Source of the DNA: Opitutales bacterium
Lineage (GTDB): Bacteria; Verrucomicrobiota; Verrucomicrobiia; Opitutales; UBA2987
Length of the DNA: 13,229 nt
Direction of reading: 5' to 3'
Assembly (NCBI GenBank): GCA_021772555.1
Contig: JAJFLT010000054.1
Span: 1-13,229 of the forward strand
Position numbers and translations under genes: made by a program. Positions within the stretch are counted from its first letter, which is position 1. Each line of letters opens with the position of its first letter. The notes under the pieces were generated by a model. The model ran no database searches, was not told the origin of the DNA, and saw nothing but the letters and a program-made list of their open reading frames with translations. This document shows positions 1-7,481 of this stretch, one piece after another.

Positions 1-54
1 GCTACAAACATCATTCATCTGCGAATTTGAGATAGGTTCTTCTAATCTGGCGCA

Positions 55-1230
55 ATGAATTTAACCGTTAATGAACGGCATACGCTCTTGCTGACCGGAG
101 TGGCTCATTTTGGTTGCCACCTGGCCATGCTAATCTTTCCCACGGTTGCGGTCGCCTTGGCCCGGGAGGAGGGATTGCCTCTGGAAACCGTTCTCGGCTG
201 GAGTTTTGCCGGTTATTTTATTTTCGGCCTGGGCGCCTTACCCGTCGGTTTGATAACGGACCGGCTGCGCGCCCGTTGGGTCGTCAGGGTTGGTGTTTTG
301 GGCATTGGTCCCGCCATGATGTTGGTTGCACTGGCTACTCCGGGAGCCGCTTTAGCTTTAGCCCTGGGTGGGGTGGGGGCTTTTGCCAGCGTCTACCATC
401 CCGCCGGTATGAGCCTGATTTCAAGAACCATCCACCATCGCGGCAAAGCCCTCGGGATCAATGGCATTTGCGGCAATATCGGCATCGCCGCAGCTCCTGT
501 TTTGACGGAATGGTTGTCGCTCAACTGGGGCTGGCGTGGCGCTTACACCGCTGTGGGCGGATTGCTGCTAGTGATGGGGTTGTTGGTCTCTTTTCGCCGT
601 ATCGAAGAACCCAAACCGGGAGAAGCGAAGAGGGACGAACACCACCACGCACCCTTCGAGCGACTCAAATTGTTCCTCATTCTCATGGTGGCCATGACCC
701 TGGCCGGACTCAGCTACAGAGCCAGTACCGTTGCCCAACCAGCCTTTTTCGCCGAACGGGTCGATTTTATCGGCTACGGCGCAGCAACCTCCATTGTCTA
801 TATAATGGCCACCTTCGGGCAATATCTTTCCGGCTATTTGGCCGACCGCTACGATTTACGCGTTTTGTACATGCTGGCTCATGGTTTGGGGATTCCCTTT
901 GTCCTGGCCATGGTGGCCTTATCGGGGGCGCCCTTGTTGGCCTGCGCTGCGGTATTTGTGTTTTTCAATGTCGGCATGCAACCCATTGAAAACAGTCTGG
1001 TGGCCCGCTTCACCCCTGACCGCTGGCGCAGCACCGGTTACGGATTGAAATTCACGGTCACTTTTTCCATCGGCGCCTTCTCCGTCTGGGGCGTCAAAGC
1101 CATCATTGCCAACTCATCCATTGCCATGGTCTTCCCGGCCATCAGCGGAGTGGTATTTCTGATTTTCCTGACCGCCTGCGTCCTTTTCTGGCAGACCAAA
1201 GGCCGTCCTGTCCTCAATCACCCCGCTTGA
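55..1230 (+). CDS. MFS transporter, fosmidomycin-resistance-like
   Basis: A 391-residue integral membrane protein of the major facilitator superfamily, probably a proton-coupled exporter in the inner membrane; the substrate cannot be told from sequence. It is hydrophobic throughout, consistent with about 12 helices in two halves, joined by a charged loop at residues 181-205 (RRIEEPKPGEAKRDEHHH). Each half has a motif-A-like GxxxDR segment after its second helix: GLITDRLRARWV at 65-76 and GYLADRYDLRV at 260-270. The YHPAG at 114-118 resembles the conserved histidine-proline segment of Fsr-type drug exporters, but that assignment is only suggestive. The length is normal for the family. The ATG at 55 has no clear Shine-Dalgarno sequence. 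The gene converges on the haloperoxidase gene with 16 bases between stop codons, so it is a separate transcription unit. The family call is firm and the Fsr-like subfamily tentative. Confidence 0.9.
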   Translation: MNLTVNERHTLLLTGVAHFGCHLAMLIFPTVAVALAREEGLPLETVLGWSFAGYFIFGLGALPVGLITDRLRARWVVRVGVLGIGPAMMLVALATPGAALALALGGVGAFASVYHPAGMSLISRTIHHRGKALGINGICGNIGIAAAPVLTEWLSLNWGWRGAYTAVGGLLLVMGLLVSFRRIEEPKPGEAKRDEHHHAPFERLKLFLILMVAMTLAGLSYRASTVAQPAFFAERVDFIGYGAATSIVYIMATFGQYLSGYLADRYDLRVLYMLAHGLGIPFVLAMVALSGAPLLACAAVFVFFNVGMQPIENSLVARFTPDRWRSTGYGLKFTVTFSIGAFSVWGVKAIIANSSIAMVFPAISGVVFLIFLTACVLFWQTKGRPVLNHPA

Positions 1231-1252
1231 ATAGATCGGTAGCCGTCTATTC
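1229..1252. terminator. Hairpin between convergent stop codons
   Basis: A perfect 7-base inverted repeat, GAATAGA (1229-1235) and TCTATTC (1246-1252), encloses a further CGG/CCG pairing around a TAG loop. The result is a roughly 10-pair stem with one bulged T. It overlaps the stop codons of both the MFS gene and the haloperoxidase gene. No T-tract follows on either strand, so this is not a classical intrinsic terminator. It may protect 3' ends or act with Rho. The structure is seen directly; its function is inferred. Confidence 0.45.
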
Positions 1253-3469
1253 GGCCAATAATCCATTCGGGACGCTGAAGATGCTGCCGTCGTCCAGCCG
1301 TTGCAAAAAGCGCCGTTGCGGGGTGTTACCCTCGAAGGTCCATAGCCAGCCCGGGTTGTCGCCGTAGAGGTAAATCCAGCGGGAGGATTCGGCATTAGTG
1401 AATATCCACTCTTGCAAACCCATATCCCACAGGAAAACAACGTCTTTGGCACTACTCTCGAAGATAAATTGCCAGCCATGTTCCTGGTGGTAAATCCAGG
1501 GAAAAAATTCGGTGTTGTAGCTTCCGAACCAAGGAGAAACATAGATATTTTCACCATCTGGCCATCCATTGAAAATATCCCATCCGTTAAAGTATTTATC
1601 AGCCAAGTCGTAGGCTGCGATTCCTATTTTGGATCCCATGATGCGTCCCTGGAAATCGTCGACGGCCACATGAATGCCACCCCAGAGTCGGGAAATGCCG
1701 GATTCATCAGCGGCATCGTAATAAGTCGCCCATTGCAGGGTGATTTCTTCGGTCGGTCCGATTTCAAATTCCAAAAAATCATCTTTCGGCATTTCCCAAA
1801 TTCCCAATCCACCGGGGAAATACTTGCTCCCGGTAAAGTGGGTCAGAACCTCTGCGGCAGCCCGGCTGAAAGTGCTGTGGCCTGAGACATAGCCGGCAAA
1901 AGGAGGCGTCACGAAGGTGTCCCGCTGGTATGGAAGCCAATTGACGGCGAGAATCCAATCGACTCCGCTGTACTGGGTTTCGGAGTCTTCGGGCTGGCCC
2001 GCCCATGCATAAATGGCAATCTCGCCTTCATGCCCGGCAAGGTGTTCATGCTTTCCTCCCGTAGAGGTCGTCTCCTCCGCAATCACTTCGACCAACCCCG
2101 GCTCCAGCGGCAAACCCAGAGGGTCATAGGCCGCTCCCTCAGGATTCGAAGACTGTCCCTTGCCCCCCATGTATCGGATGGAAGAAATCGGTCGTAGATA
2201 ATCATAATACGCCTTTGCTCCCCAGGCCCCAACAGCGGAATCATGAACCGCGCCGCCCAAGGCCAGATACAGTTTTACATCCCATTCCAGGTCGCCCATC
2301 ACGGGTCCGTTCCCCCCGACTTTTTTAACCAGAAGTGGATGATCGGATACGTAATTTGCGATTGTAAACATATGACCGGGAGGTGTTTCCGAGTCCGGGC
2401 CGTCAGCCCAGAATTCGGCTAGAACCCGCCCATAGTCGCCCCGTTTGACAATATTGGGTTCGTAGGGCAGTCCGGTAACAGGATTGACTCCGTAACCGAC
2501 ATCCTCCTGTGATCCAAGCACATGGTTTCCTCTAACCGATGGTGAAATATCGATCAGGACGCCGTCATCGGGCGTGACCCGGCTGCTGTAGCGGATTACA
2601 CTGAGTACCTCCTGCTTGAATTGCTCGTCTCCGCTCCCGCCCAACTGGGGCGGCAATCCCGGATCGATATGAGACCAGAGATGGAGATCTGCGGGGTCTT
2701 CGCGCTGCAAGGCAAAAGGCTTTACGGATCCCCAATGGGGCCCGAGGAATGTTTGTGTGGCCTGTCCTACGACAATGCCGTTTTGCAGCACCAGGTAATC
2801 GAATGCGAGCGGCTGCCAGCGGTTAATATCGACGAGTGTCGCGCCTGGAAGGTCAAATACCAGCGATTCGTTGACGGGCGCATAACCGGTCGTGTCGAGG
2901 TAAACTCCGGCCTCGTTGCTGCCGTCAGTCAAACCATATTCGAGCACCGTTTCCGCGATAAGATTACCGAGGGCGGCTGGGCTATCGCCGGTGGTCGAGG
3001 TAAAGTTTAGGTCATAACCGAGAGCGGCCATGCGAGCGTCGAATGCAATTTGGGCCGTCTCATGTCCGGGAGGTGAGAGCAAAGCGCTGAACCTGGCCTT
3101 GAGAACGCGATAAGCGGCATAGCTGATGGTTTCGGCGCGGGCGGCATCGATATCGCCCTGGACGGTTATTTTATCCGTAAATAGAAAGCCGTTTGCGATG
3201 GGATCGTAAGCCGCCCAGGAATCATACATCGCAATGGATACATGAAAAAGGTTGCGCGAATGAACCGTGGGTGCCGGTGTATCGATACGAATCGCATCGA
3301 GCAGATCTTCATTCCACTGCCTGGCTACGGTCTGTTCCGCGAAGCCAACCGAACCGGCAAAATAGGCCCAAATCCCGGCAAAAAGAAGAATTCGAATTTT
3401 TAATGAAAGATAGGTTTTTCCCATGACTCCAAAAACAATGCTGGCAACCGCGAGTTGCGGGTTCAACAT
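1247..3469 (-). CDS. Secreted vanadium-dependent haloperoxidase-like (PAP2 superfamily) protein
   Basis: A 740-residue exported protein related to vanadium haloperoxidases, which oxidise halides with hydrogen peroxide; relatives with the same fold are acid phosphatases. The oxyanion/vanadate site is intact in order: K419 with R426-P427 (K-x6-RP), S529-G530-H531 (SGHSTF), and S593-R594 with H600 and D604 (SR-x5-H-x3-D). The N-terminus holds a signal peptide (core ILLFAGIWAYFAG, likely cleavage near GFA-EQ). That signal looks most natural if translation starts at the internal ATG at 3424, 15 residues in, which has GGAG only 2 bases upstream. The longer ATG start at 3469 has a G-rich stretch about 9 bases upstream, so the start is undecided. 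Residues 658-710 form a tail with seven tryptophans (WIYHQEHGWQF, GWLWTF), outside the catalytic core. It is the last gene of the TPR-hydrolase unit, 32 bases after the nucleoside hydrolase. Halide preference, or phosphatase activity instead, cannot be read from sequence. Confidence 0.88.
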   Translation of the reverse strand: MLNPQLAVASIVFGVMGKTYLSLKIRILLFAGIWAYFAGSVGFAEQTVARQWNEDLLDAIRIDTPAPTVHSRNLFHVSIAMYDSWAAYDPIANGFLFTDKITVQGDIDAARAETISYAAYRVLKARFSALLSPPGHETAQIAFDARMAALGYDLNFTSTTGDSPAALGNLIAETVLEYGLTDGSNEAGVYLDTTGYAPVNESLVFDLPGATLVDINRWQPLAFDYLVLQNGIVVGQATQTFLGPHWGSVKPFALQREDPADLHLWSHIDPGLPPQLGGSGDEQFKQEVLSVIRYSSRVTPDDGVLIDISPSVRGNHVLGSQEDVGYGVNPVTGLPYEPNIVKRGDYGRVLAEFWADGPDSETPPGHMFTIANYVSDHPLLVKKVGGNGPVMGDLEWDVKLYLALGGAVHDSAVGAWGAKAYYDYLRPISSIRYMGGKGQSSNPEGAAYDPLGLPLEPGLVEVIAEETTSTGGKHEHLAGHEGEIAIYAWAGQPEDSETQYSGVDWILAVNWLPYQRDTFVTPPFAGYVSGHSTFSRAAAEVLTHFTGSKYFPGGLGIWEMPKDDFLEFEIGPTEEITLQWATYYDAADESGISRLWGGIHVAVDDFQGRIMGSKIGIAAYDLADKYFNGWDIFNGWPDGENIYVSPWFGSYNTEFFPWIYHQEHGWQFIFESSAKDVVFLWDMGLQEWIFTNAESSRWIYLYGDNPGWLWTFEGNTPQRRFLQRLDDGSIFSVPNGLLAE

Positions 3470-3501
3470 ATAATATTACCACCCCACCTGATAGGCAATG
3501 C

Positions 3502-4485
3502 TCACTGCTCGAATTTTTCCAAAAAAATAAGTATTCGCTGGCAGAGCAAATCGATAAATTTTTCGCCGTCGGCACCGACGGCCACCTCGATGTTGGGTTG
3601 TAGCCGTTTTTTACTGCCGTAGCGGAAATCGCAAAGAGTCATCCCACGGGTCCACTCTCCCTTCGTTTCAACCACGCAGTGGACCGGTTCAAACTGGAGC
3701 AGTTGCGGGGCTAATAACGAAGCCACCGCCAGGGCGTCATGCAGATAACTGCCGTCCACCCCCAATGCCAATCGGCTGGCCCGAAAATGAAACCGCAGCA
3801 ACCTTCGGAAAAAATCCGCTTGAAGCGAGCGCAGGGATTCGAATTGAACAAGACGGTCCGGCGGGAAAAGAGCCTTTAAGGTGGCGTCCAGCGGAACCAG
3901 TTGCAGGGGCAGCCCACTGGAGAAAACTTCCGCTGCCGCTTGCGGGTCTTTGTAGATGTTGGCCTCGGCCGCGGGAGTGACATTACCGCTCATTTTCACC
4001 GCGCCACCCATGATGACGAGCCGGGCGATGTTCTTTTTACAATCGGGATATTCCCGCAGAAGGGCGGCCACATTGGTCAGCGGACCCACCGCCACCATCA
4101 CGAGCTTTCCGGAGTGCTCTCGGACCAGCTGGGCCAACAGTTCGACCGATGGGATTTTCTCAGGCTCGCCCGCCAGGGGCAGGCCCGTTTCGCCCATTCC
4201 GTCCGCTCCGTGAATATGAGACGCGGCCGGAGTGTCCTTCTCTTCACCCCAACCAAAACCGACCGGGAAATCGTTCTGACGCCCAAACAATTGCAGCAAT
4301 CGGTGGGCATTCTCAAAAACTCCCTGCCGCCCGATATTCCCGCCCGTGGTAGAAATCCCCACCAGATCAATCTCCCCCGGCGAAGCCAAAGCCAGCATCA
4401 ATGCCACCGCATCATCAATCCCCGGATCGGTATCCAGAACCACCGGCACCGGCAGCCTATTTTTGTCGCCACCCTTATTCACCAC
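3502..4485 (-). CDS. Inosine-uridine preferring nucleoside hydrolase family protein
   Basis: A 327-residue enzyme of the calcium-dependent nucleoside N-ribohydrolase family, which cleaves the N-glycosidic bond of ribonucleosides to release base and ribose for salvage. The diagnostic N-terminal metal-binding motif DTDPGIDDA is at residues 18-26. It is followed by a VIMGGAV strand, NIYKDPQAA (the family's N-x3-DP-x-AA block) and SYLHDALAV (the HD pair near the C-terminus). All expected metal and ribose ligands therefore seem present, and the length is typical. No signal peptide is visible, so it should be cytoplasmic. The start is a GTG at 4485 preceded by AGGAAATGGAGAAGC, with GGAG at suitable spacing. 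The start overlaps the end of the upstream TPR gene by 11 bases, which implies translational coupling. Base specificity (purine, pyrimidine or mixed) is not predictable here. Confidence 0.92.
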   Translation of the reverse strand: MVNKGGDKNRLPVPVVLDTDPGIDDAVALMLALASPGEIDLVGISTTGGNIGRQGVFENAHRLLQLFGRQNDFPVGFGWGEEKDTPAASHIHGADGMGETGLPLAGEPEKIPSVELLAQLVREHSGKLVMVAVGPLTNVAALLREYPDCKKNIARLVIMGGAVKMSGNVTPAAEANIYKDPQAAAEVFSSGLPLQLVPLDATLKALFPPDRLVQFESLRSLQADFFRRLLRFHFRASRLALGVDGSYLHDALAVASLLAPQLLQFEPVHCVVETKGEWTRGMTLCDFRYGSKKRLQPNIEVAVGADGEKFIDLLCQRILIFLEKFEQ

Positions 4486-5440
4486 GCTTCTCCATTTCCT
4501 TCAGTAGCGCCTCTAAATTCCCTCGAACGGTTTTCGTGCTGGGATGCTCAGGACCGAGGCTTTTTTCAAAAATCCCCAATGAACGCCGCATGAGGGGCTC
4601 GGCCTCATCGAGGCGGTTGGTGGCCTTCAGCAGTTGGGCCAGGTTGTTGAGGTCAATGGCGACATCTGGATGGTCGGGGCCGAAAGAATCCTCGTCGATT
4701 TTAAGGGCCTGGCGTATGAACGGCTCGGCCTGATCGAATTTGGCACGATTCAGTAACACTAAACCCAAACCATTGAGGACTGATGTGTTCTCTGGATGGA
4801 CATTAATCAAACCGCGATATACTGCTTCCGCCTCTTTGTATTTAGCTTCCCGCATCAAAACGCCTGCATAAGAACGCTGTGTTTCCAGACCCCGTTCCAA
4901 CTCGCGATTGTATAGCTCCTTCGCCTCCCGCTCTGTTTGCTCCAATTCAGCGATGCGCGTCTCAAAAGCCGCTCGCTCCTCCTCGGACAACGGATTTTTC
5001 GCCTCCTGAACCGACTCCACCGGCGGATAACAATCTCTGAACTTTTTTTGATCTTCTTCATACTGTTCGCGAAACTCATCAAAAGATTTTCTCAATTCAG
5101 TCGTATCTTTCCTGGTCTGTTTTGTATCTTTTCGAACTTGTTTGAGCAGACCTTTAAATTTTTCTTTTGTTGAACCTCCGAAGAGATAAATGAAAACAAA
5201 GAATGCAGCTCCAGCCCCCGCCTTAAGCGTAATCTGTCCCTGAGGTGTTTCCATCGCTTCCATCACAATGCTGAGTTTTCCTGTAAAGTAATAACTGGCA
5301 AGAGCGGCAAAACTTGCCAGAAAAAGCCGGAGAATGCTGTGCTTGTAATCGGGAATCCTTTTGGGTCCCAACCCGAATACAGAAAGGAGAACGGCAAAAA
5401 GTATGCCCAGAAAAATGATGATGATATTTTCTCCTACCAT
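4475..5440 (-). CDS. Membrane-anchored TPR (kinesin-light-chain-like repeat) protein
   Basis: A 321-residue protein in three parts. Residues 1-90 hold three hydrophobic segments (about 5-24, 36-53 and 73-88), anchoring it in the inner membrane. Residues 92-185 are charged and predicted coiled coil, including the heptads RKDTKQT-RKDTTEL-RKSFDEF at 103-123. Residues 186-320 contain about three tetratricopeptide repeats. The last two are the long kinesin-light-chain kind, marked by FGPDHPDVA, LNNLAQLL, EAEPLMRRSL and LGPEHPST. TPRs of this type bind protein partners, so it is likely a membrane scaffold or assembly factor with no catalytic role of its own. It is the first gene of the unit leading into the nucleoside hydrolase and haloperoxidase. 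It is divergent from the ABC permease. The ATG at 5440 is preceded directly by AAAGGT, a poorly spaced ribosome site. The architecture is clear and the biological role unknown. Confidence 0.85.
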   Translation of the reverse strand: MVGENIIIIFLGILFAVLLSVFGLGPKRIPDYKHSILRLFLASFAALASYYFTGKLSIVMEAMETPQGQITLKAGAGAAFFVFIYLFGGSTKEKFKGLLKQVRKDTKQTRKDTTELRKSFDEFREQYEEDQKKFRDCYPPVESVQEAKNPLSEEERAAFETRIAELEQTEREAKELYNRELERGLETQRSYAGVLMREAKYKEAEAVYRGLINVHPENTSVLNGLGLVLLNRAKFDQAEPFIRQALKIDEDSFGPDHPDVAIDLNNLAQLLKATNRLDEAEPLMRRSLGIFEKSLGPEHPSTKTVRGNLEALLKEMEKRGE

Positions 5441-5549
5441 ACCTTTCAGTTTTTCAAATGCTATTTAGTAAGAGCTGGAAGCCTAAGTTGGTAAAATGTC
5501 TTAGGTCGATAGTTTACTACATAAGCATGCTGAGGCGATAGGATTCTGC
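5441..5549. promoter_or_regulatory. Divergent intergenic region with nested inverted repeats
   Basis: This AT-leaning spacer separates the divergent TPR and ABC permease genes and must carry promoters for both directions. Two nested inverted repeats lie in it. The inner is CCTAAG (5482-5487) and CTTAGG (5500-5505), with a 12-base loop. The outer is TAGTAA (5466-5471) and TTACTA (5514-5519). A TTGGTA at 5488 could be a -35 for the plus strand, but no convincing -10 follows, so I do not assign promoter boxes. The symmetry could be an operator or an mRNA hairpin; at this length chance is also possible. Confidence 0.3.
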
Positions 5550-5636
5550 GTGGGAATTGTCTTGAGGAGGGGCCGGTTCTTTTATTTATGCTGGATTGTG
5601 CAATCGAATATTTCTGAGGAGAAAACACGAGAAGCG

Positions 5637-6464
5637 ATGGCCGCGGAGGCCAAAGAGCCGCTCGGTCTGATGGGTCTGGGTGGTCTCTATCGTAACCGCG
5701 AGCTTTTGTGGCAGTTTACCAAGCGTAATGTCAACCTGCGGCACAAGGGCAGTTACTTGGGGGTTTTTTGGTCATTCCTCAATCCGCTCCTCATGCTCGG
5801 TTTGTACACCTTTGTCTTCGGGATCATTTTCGAGGGGCGTTTCAAACATGTGGAAGGATCCACCTCGCTTGATTTCGCGCTCGGCATTTTTATTGGGCTG
5901 ACTATTTTCGGGCTCATTTCGGAAACCCTTTTCATGGCACCCCATTCCATCTTGGGAAACCCGAATTTTATCAAGAAAATCGTTTTCCCGCTGGAAATCC
6001 TTCCCGCCGCCTCGGTCCTGGCTTCGGTCTATCATTTTTTGATCAGTCTGCTGCTCTGCCTTATTGGAGTTGTCGTTTGGGGGCCGGGGCTGGGCTGGCA
6101 TTCCCTCTGGTTCCCGGTGGTCATTTTTCCGCTCATTTTAATCGGCCTCGGCCTGTCCTGGATGATTTCCGCCCTGGGGGTGTTTTTCCGGGACCTCATC
6201 CCGTTGACCCAGTTCGTGAGCACGGTTTTGTTCTACATGAGTGGAATCTTTTTTTCCGCCTCCATGGTGCCGGAGGCCATCTGGCCGTTCCTGCGCATCA
6301 ACCCTCTCATTCACGCCATCGGCCTGGGGCGAGACGTTTTATTGTGGAAGCTGACTCCTGAATTCGGGCCGCTCCTTTATGTTTACCTGACCGGGTTTGT
6401 CATGCTGTTTCTGGGCAACCGTATTTTTACCCGACTCAAACCGGGCTTCGCCGACGTTGTTTAG
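5637..6464 (+). CDS. Polysaccharide ABC transporter permease (Wzm type)
   Basis: An inner-membrane ABC-2 type permease that should pair with the ATPase encoded at 10876 to export an undecaprenyl-linked O-antigen or similar polysaccharide. From the ATG at 5637 it is 275 residues, the usual Wzm length. Family hallmarks in order (this numbering) are YRNRELLWQFTKRNVNLRHK at 18-37, GVFWSFLNPLLMLGLY at 42-57, NPNFIKKIVFPLEILP at 108-123, GVFFRDLIPL at 181-190 and RINPLIHAI at 220-228. About six membrane segments are visible. The start is uncertain. The frame is open to a GTG at 5550 (304 residues) with AGGA 6 bases upstream. The ATG at 5637 has TGAGGAG, but about 15 bases away. The shorter form matches family length better. 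Permease and ATPase genes normally sit side by side; here three opposite-strand genes intervene. Confidence 0.9.
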   Translation: MAAEAKEPLGLMGLGGLYRNRELLWQFTKRNVNLRHKGSYLGVFWSFLNPLLMLGLYTFVFGIIFEGRFKHVEGSTSLDFALGIFIGLTIFGLISETLFMAPHSILGNPNFIKKIVFPLEILPAASVLASVYHFLISLLLCLIGVVVWGPGLGWHSLWFPVVIFPLILIGLGLSWMISALGVFFRDLIPLTQFVSTVLFYMSGIFFSASMVPEAIWPFLRINPLIHAIGLGRDVLLWKLTPEFGPLLYVYLTGFVMLFLGNRIFTRLKPGFADVV

Positions 6465-6487
6465 CTGGATGCGGATATAGGTATTCC

Positions 6488-6565
6488 GGTGTCAGTGTTC
6501 AGGTGTCAGGATGGGGGGAGAAGGTGCCAGGAGGCGTCGATTACTGACACCTGTATCCTGAAACC
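6488..6565. repeat. Palindromic intergenic element, copy A
   Basis: A 24-base left arm (6488-6511, beginning GGTGTCAGTGTTCAGGTG) and a 24-base right arm (6542-6565, containing CTGACACCTGTATCCTG) are inverted repeats matching at 19 of 24 positions, around a 30-base loop. The loop carries a further unit, AGGTGCCAGGA, resembling AGGTGTCAGGA in the arm. The element lies between the convergent permease and proline-rich protein genes, so it might also serve as a transcription terminator for both. A related element (copy B) with the same outer sequences is at 10633-10784. I do not recognise it as a named repeat family. Confidence 0.65.
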
Positions 6566-6584
6566 ACTTCGTAGGGTTTGAGTT

Positions 6585-7373
6585 TTAGTTACTCCGCGGC
6601 GGACGCGCGCCCGGTGGGGGGCCGGGAGGTGGAGCGGACGGCGGACGACCAGACGGCGGCCCGCTGATACCGGAAGGTAAGCCTCCAGGTGCTGAGACGT
6701 TGCCGCCTTGCTGGCCACCGGATGTTGGGGCATTGAACAAACTGTTGTTATCAATACCAGACCCGGTAGAAGGAATCGCCGTTCTGCGGGCCATTGCCCT
6801 CCGTTCCGCAATCGAGGCCGGTAGGGGTGGTGGCGTGAAATTGGGAGGCGGTGTGCGCGGCGCGGAAGTGGGCGCAGCGGTGGGCGGTTTTTTGGGCAGA
6901 TTGGGATTCACCTTGCGCCTCACTGGGACTCTTCGCTTGGGCTGCGCGCTCTTGGCCAGAATAACGGGGATCGACCTGTCCGACCTCTCTCGAAGGGAGA
7001 TTTCTTGGGGAGTATTCTGATAATTGAAGGACAGCGTGTTGGAACCGGGATCGAAATGCGAAACCTGATAGTCGGCGGTGGAATCGTTCAGGCCCACCCA
7101 TTCACTTTGGTTGGTCGATTTGTTGAGGATGGAAAACATCCAGTTTTCGCCGATTTGGTAAACCCCTTGAAACTCGAATTGGGGCTTTTTATTGTTATTG
7201 GCGGTGTTCTTTTTCGGCCCAGCCTTGTTTTTGGGATTAAAATTGGAGGGCACAAAGGGAGAATTTTCATGCAGGTTGCCAGTGTCCTGGCCGAACGAAC
7301 TGCCCGCAACCATGAGTAATAGGGGAATCCCAAAAAGTTTGCCTAATTTGACCATAAACGAATCAAAATTCAC
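6585..7373 (-). CDS. Secreted proline-rich protein of unknown function
   Basis: I do not recognise a named family for this 262-residue protein. A signal peptide is visible (KLGKLFGIPLLLMVAG, cleavage probably near SSFG-QD at 28-29). A small beta-rich module follows at about residues 65-128 (FQGVYQIGENWMFSIL, then SEWVGLNDSTADYQVSHFD). Its pattern of a glycine-start strand, a W-x-x-L turn and a closing hydrophobic strand resembles small periplasmic modules of PilP/GspC-like secretion proteins; that is inference only. Residues 142-262 are low-complexity, basic then Pro/Gly-rich (PPSGRPPSAPPPGPPPGARP), likely disordered. The tail resembles that of the FKBP lipoprotein two genes away. The GTG start at 7373 is chosen because AGAGG sits 8 bases upstream. 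An ATG at 7355, six codons in, lacks any ribosome site. It lies 108 bases downstream of the glycosyltransferase gene. Confidence 0.75.
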   Translation of the reverse strand: MNFDSFMVKLGKLFGIPLLLMVAGSSFGQDTGNLHENSPFVPSNFNPKNKAGPKKNTANNNKKPQFEFQGVYQIGENWMFSILNKSTNQSEWVGLNDSTADYQVSHFDPGSNTLSFNYQNTPQEISLRERSDRSIPVILAKSAQPKRRVPVRRKVNPNLPKKPPTAAPTSAPRTPPPNFTPPPLPASIAERRAMARRTAIPSTGSGIDNNSLFNAPTSGGQQGGNVSAPGGLPSGISGPPSGRPPSAPPPGPPPGARPPRSN

Positions 7374-7481
7374 GAATTATACCTCTTCAACATTAGCCTA
7401 AATGTCCGAAAAATCAACGTATTTGTTACCTGTCGCCCCACACAATGCCCTGACCTCGCAAGACGCACAATGTTCCGCTTG

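Noticed and set aside
114..989. A 291-residue plus-strand open frame inside the MFS gene in another frame
   Set aside because: It is rich in Arg, Gly, Ser and His with no hydrophobic helices. The MFS frame has strong membrane-protein character across the same bases.
3901..4593. A 230-residue open frame on the plus strand opposite the nucleoside hydrolase
   Set aside because: The opposite strand encodes an intact family enzyme with all motifs over the same bases. The plus-strand translation has no recognisable domain and unusual Arg/His/Pro content, so it is a shadow.
5550..5636. N-terminal extension of the permease from the GTG at 5550
   Set aside because: It is not excluded, since AGGA lies 6 bases upstream. 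However, the extra 29 residues are not typical of Wzm and contain no recognisable feature, so the ATG at 5637 was preferred.
7441..7472. CACAATG direct repeat (7441-7447 and 7466-7472) between the glycosyltransferase and proline-rich genes
   Set aside because: It is only seven bases, two copies, with no further symmetry; chance is likely. I also saw no tRNA, rRNA, CRISPR or transposase signal here or elsewhere in the window.
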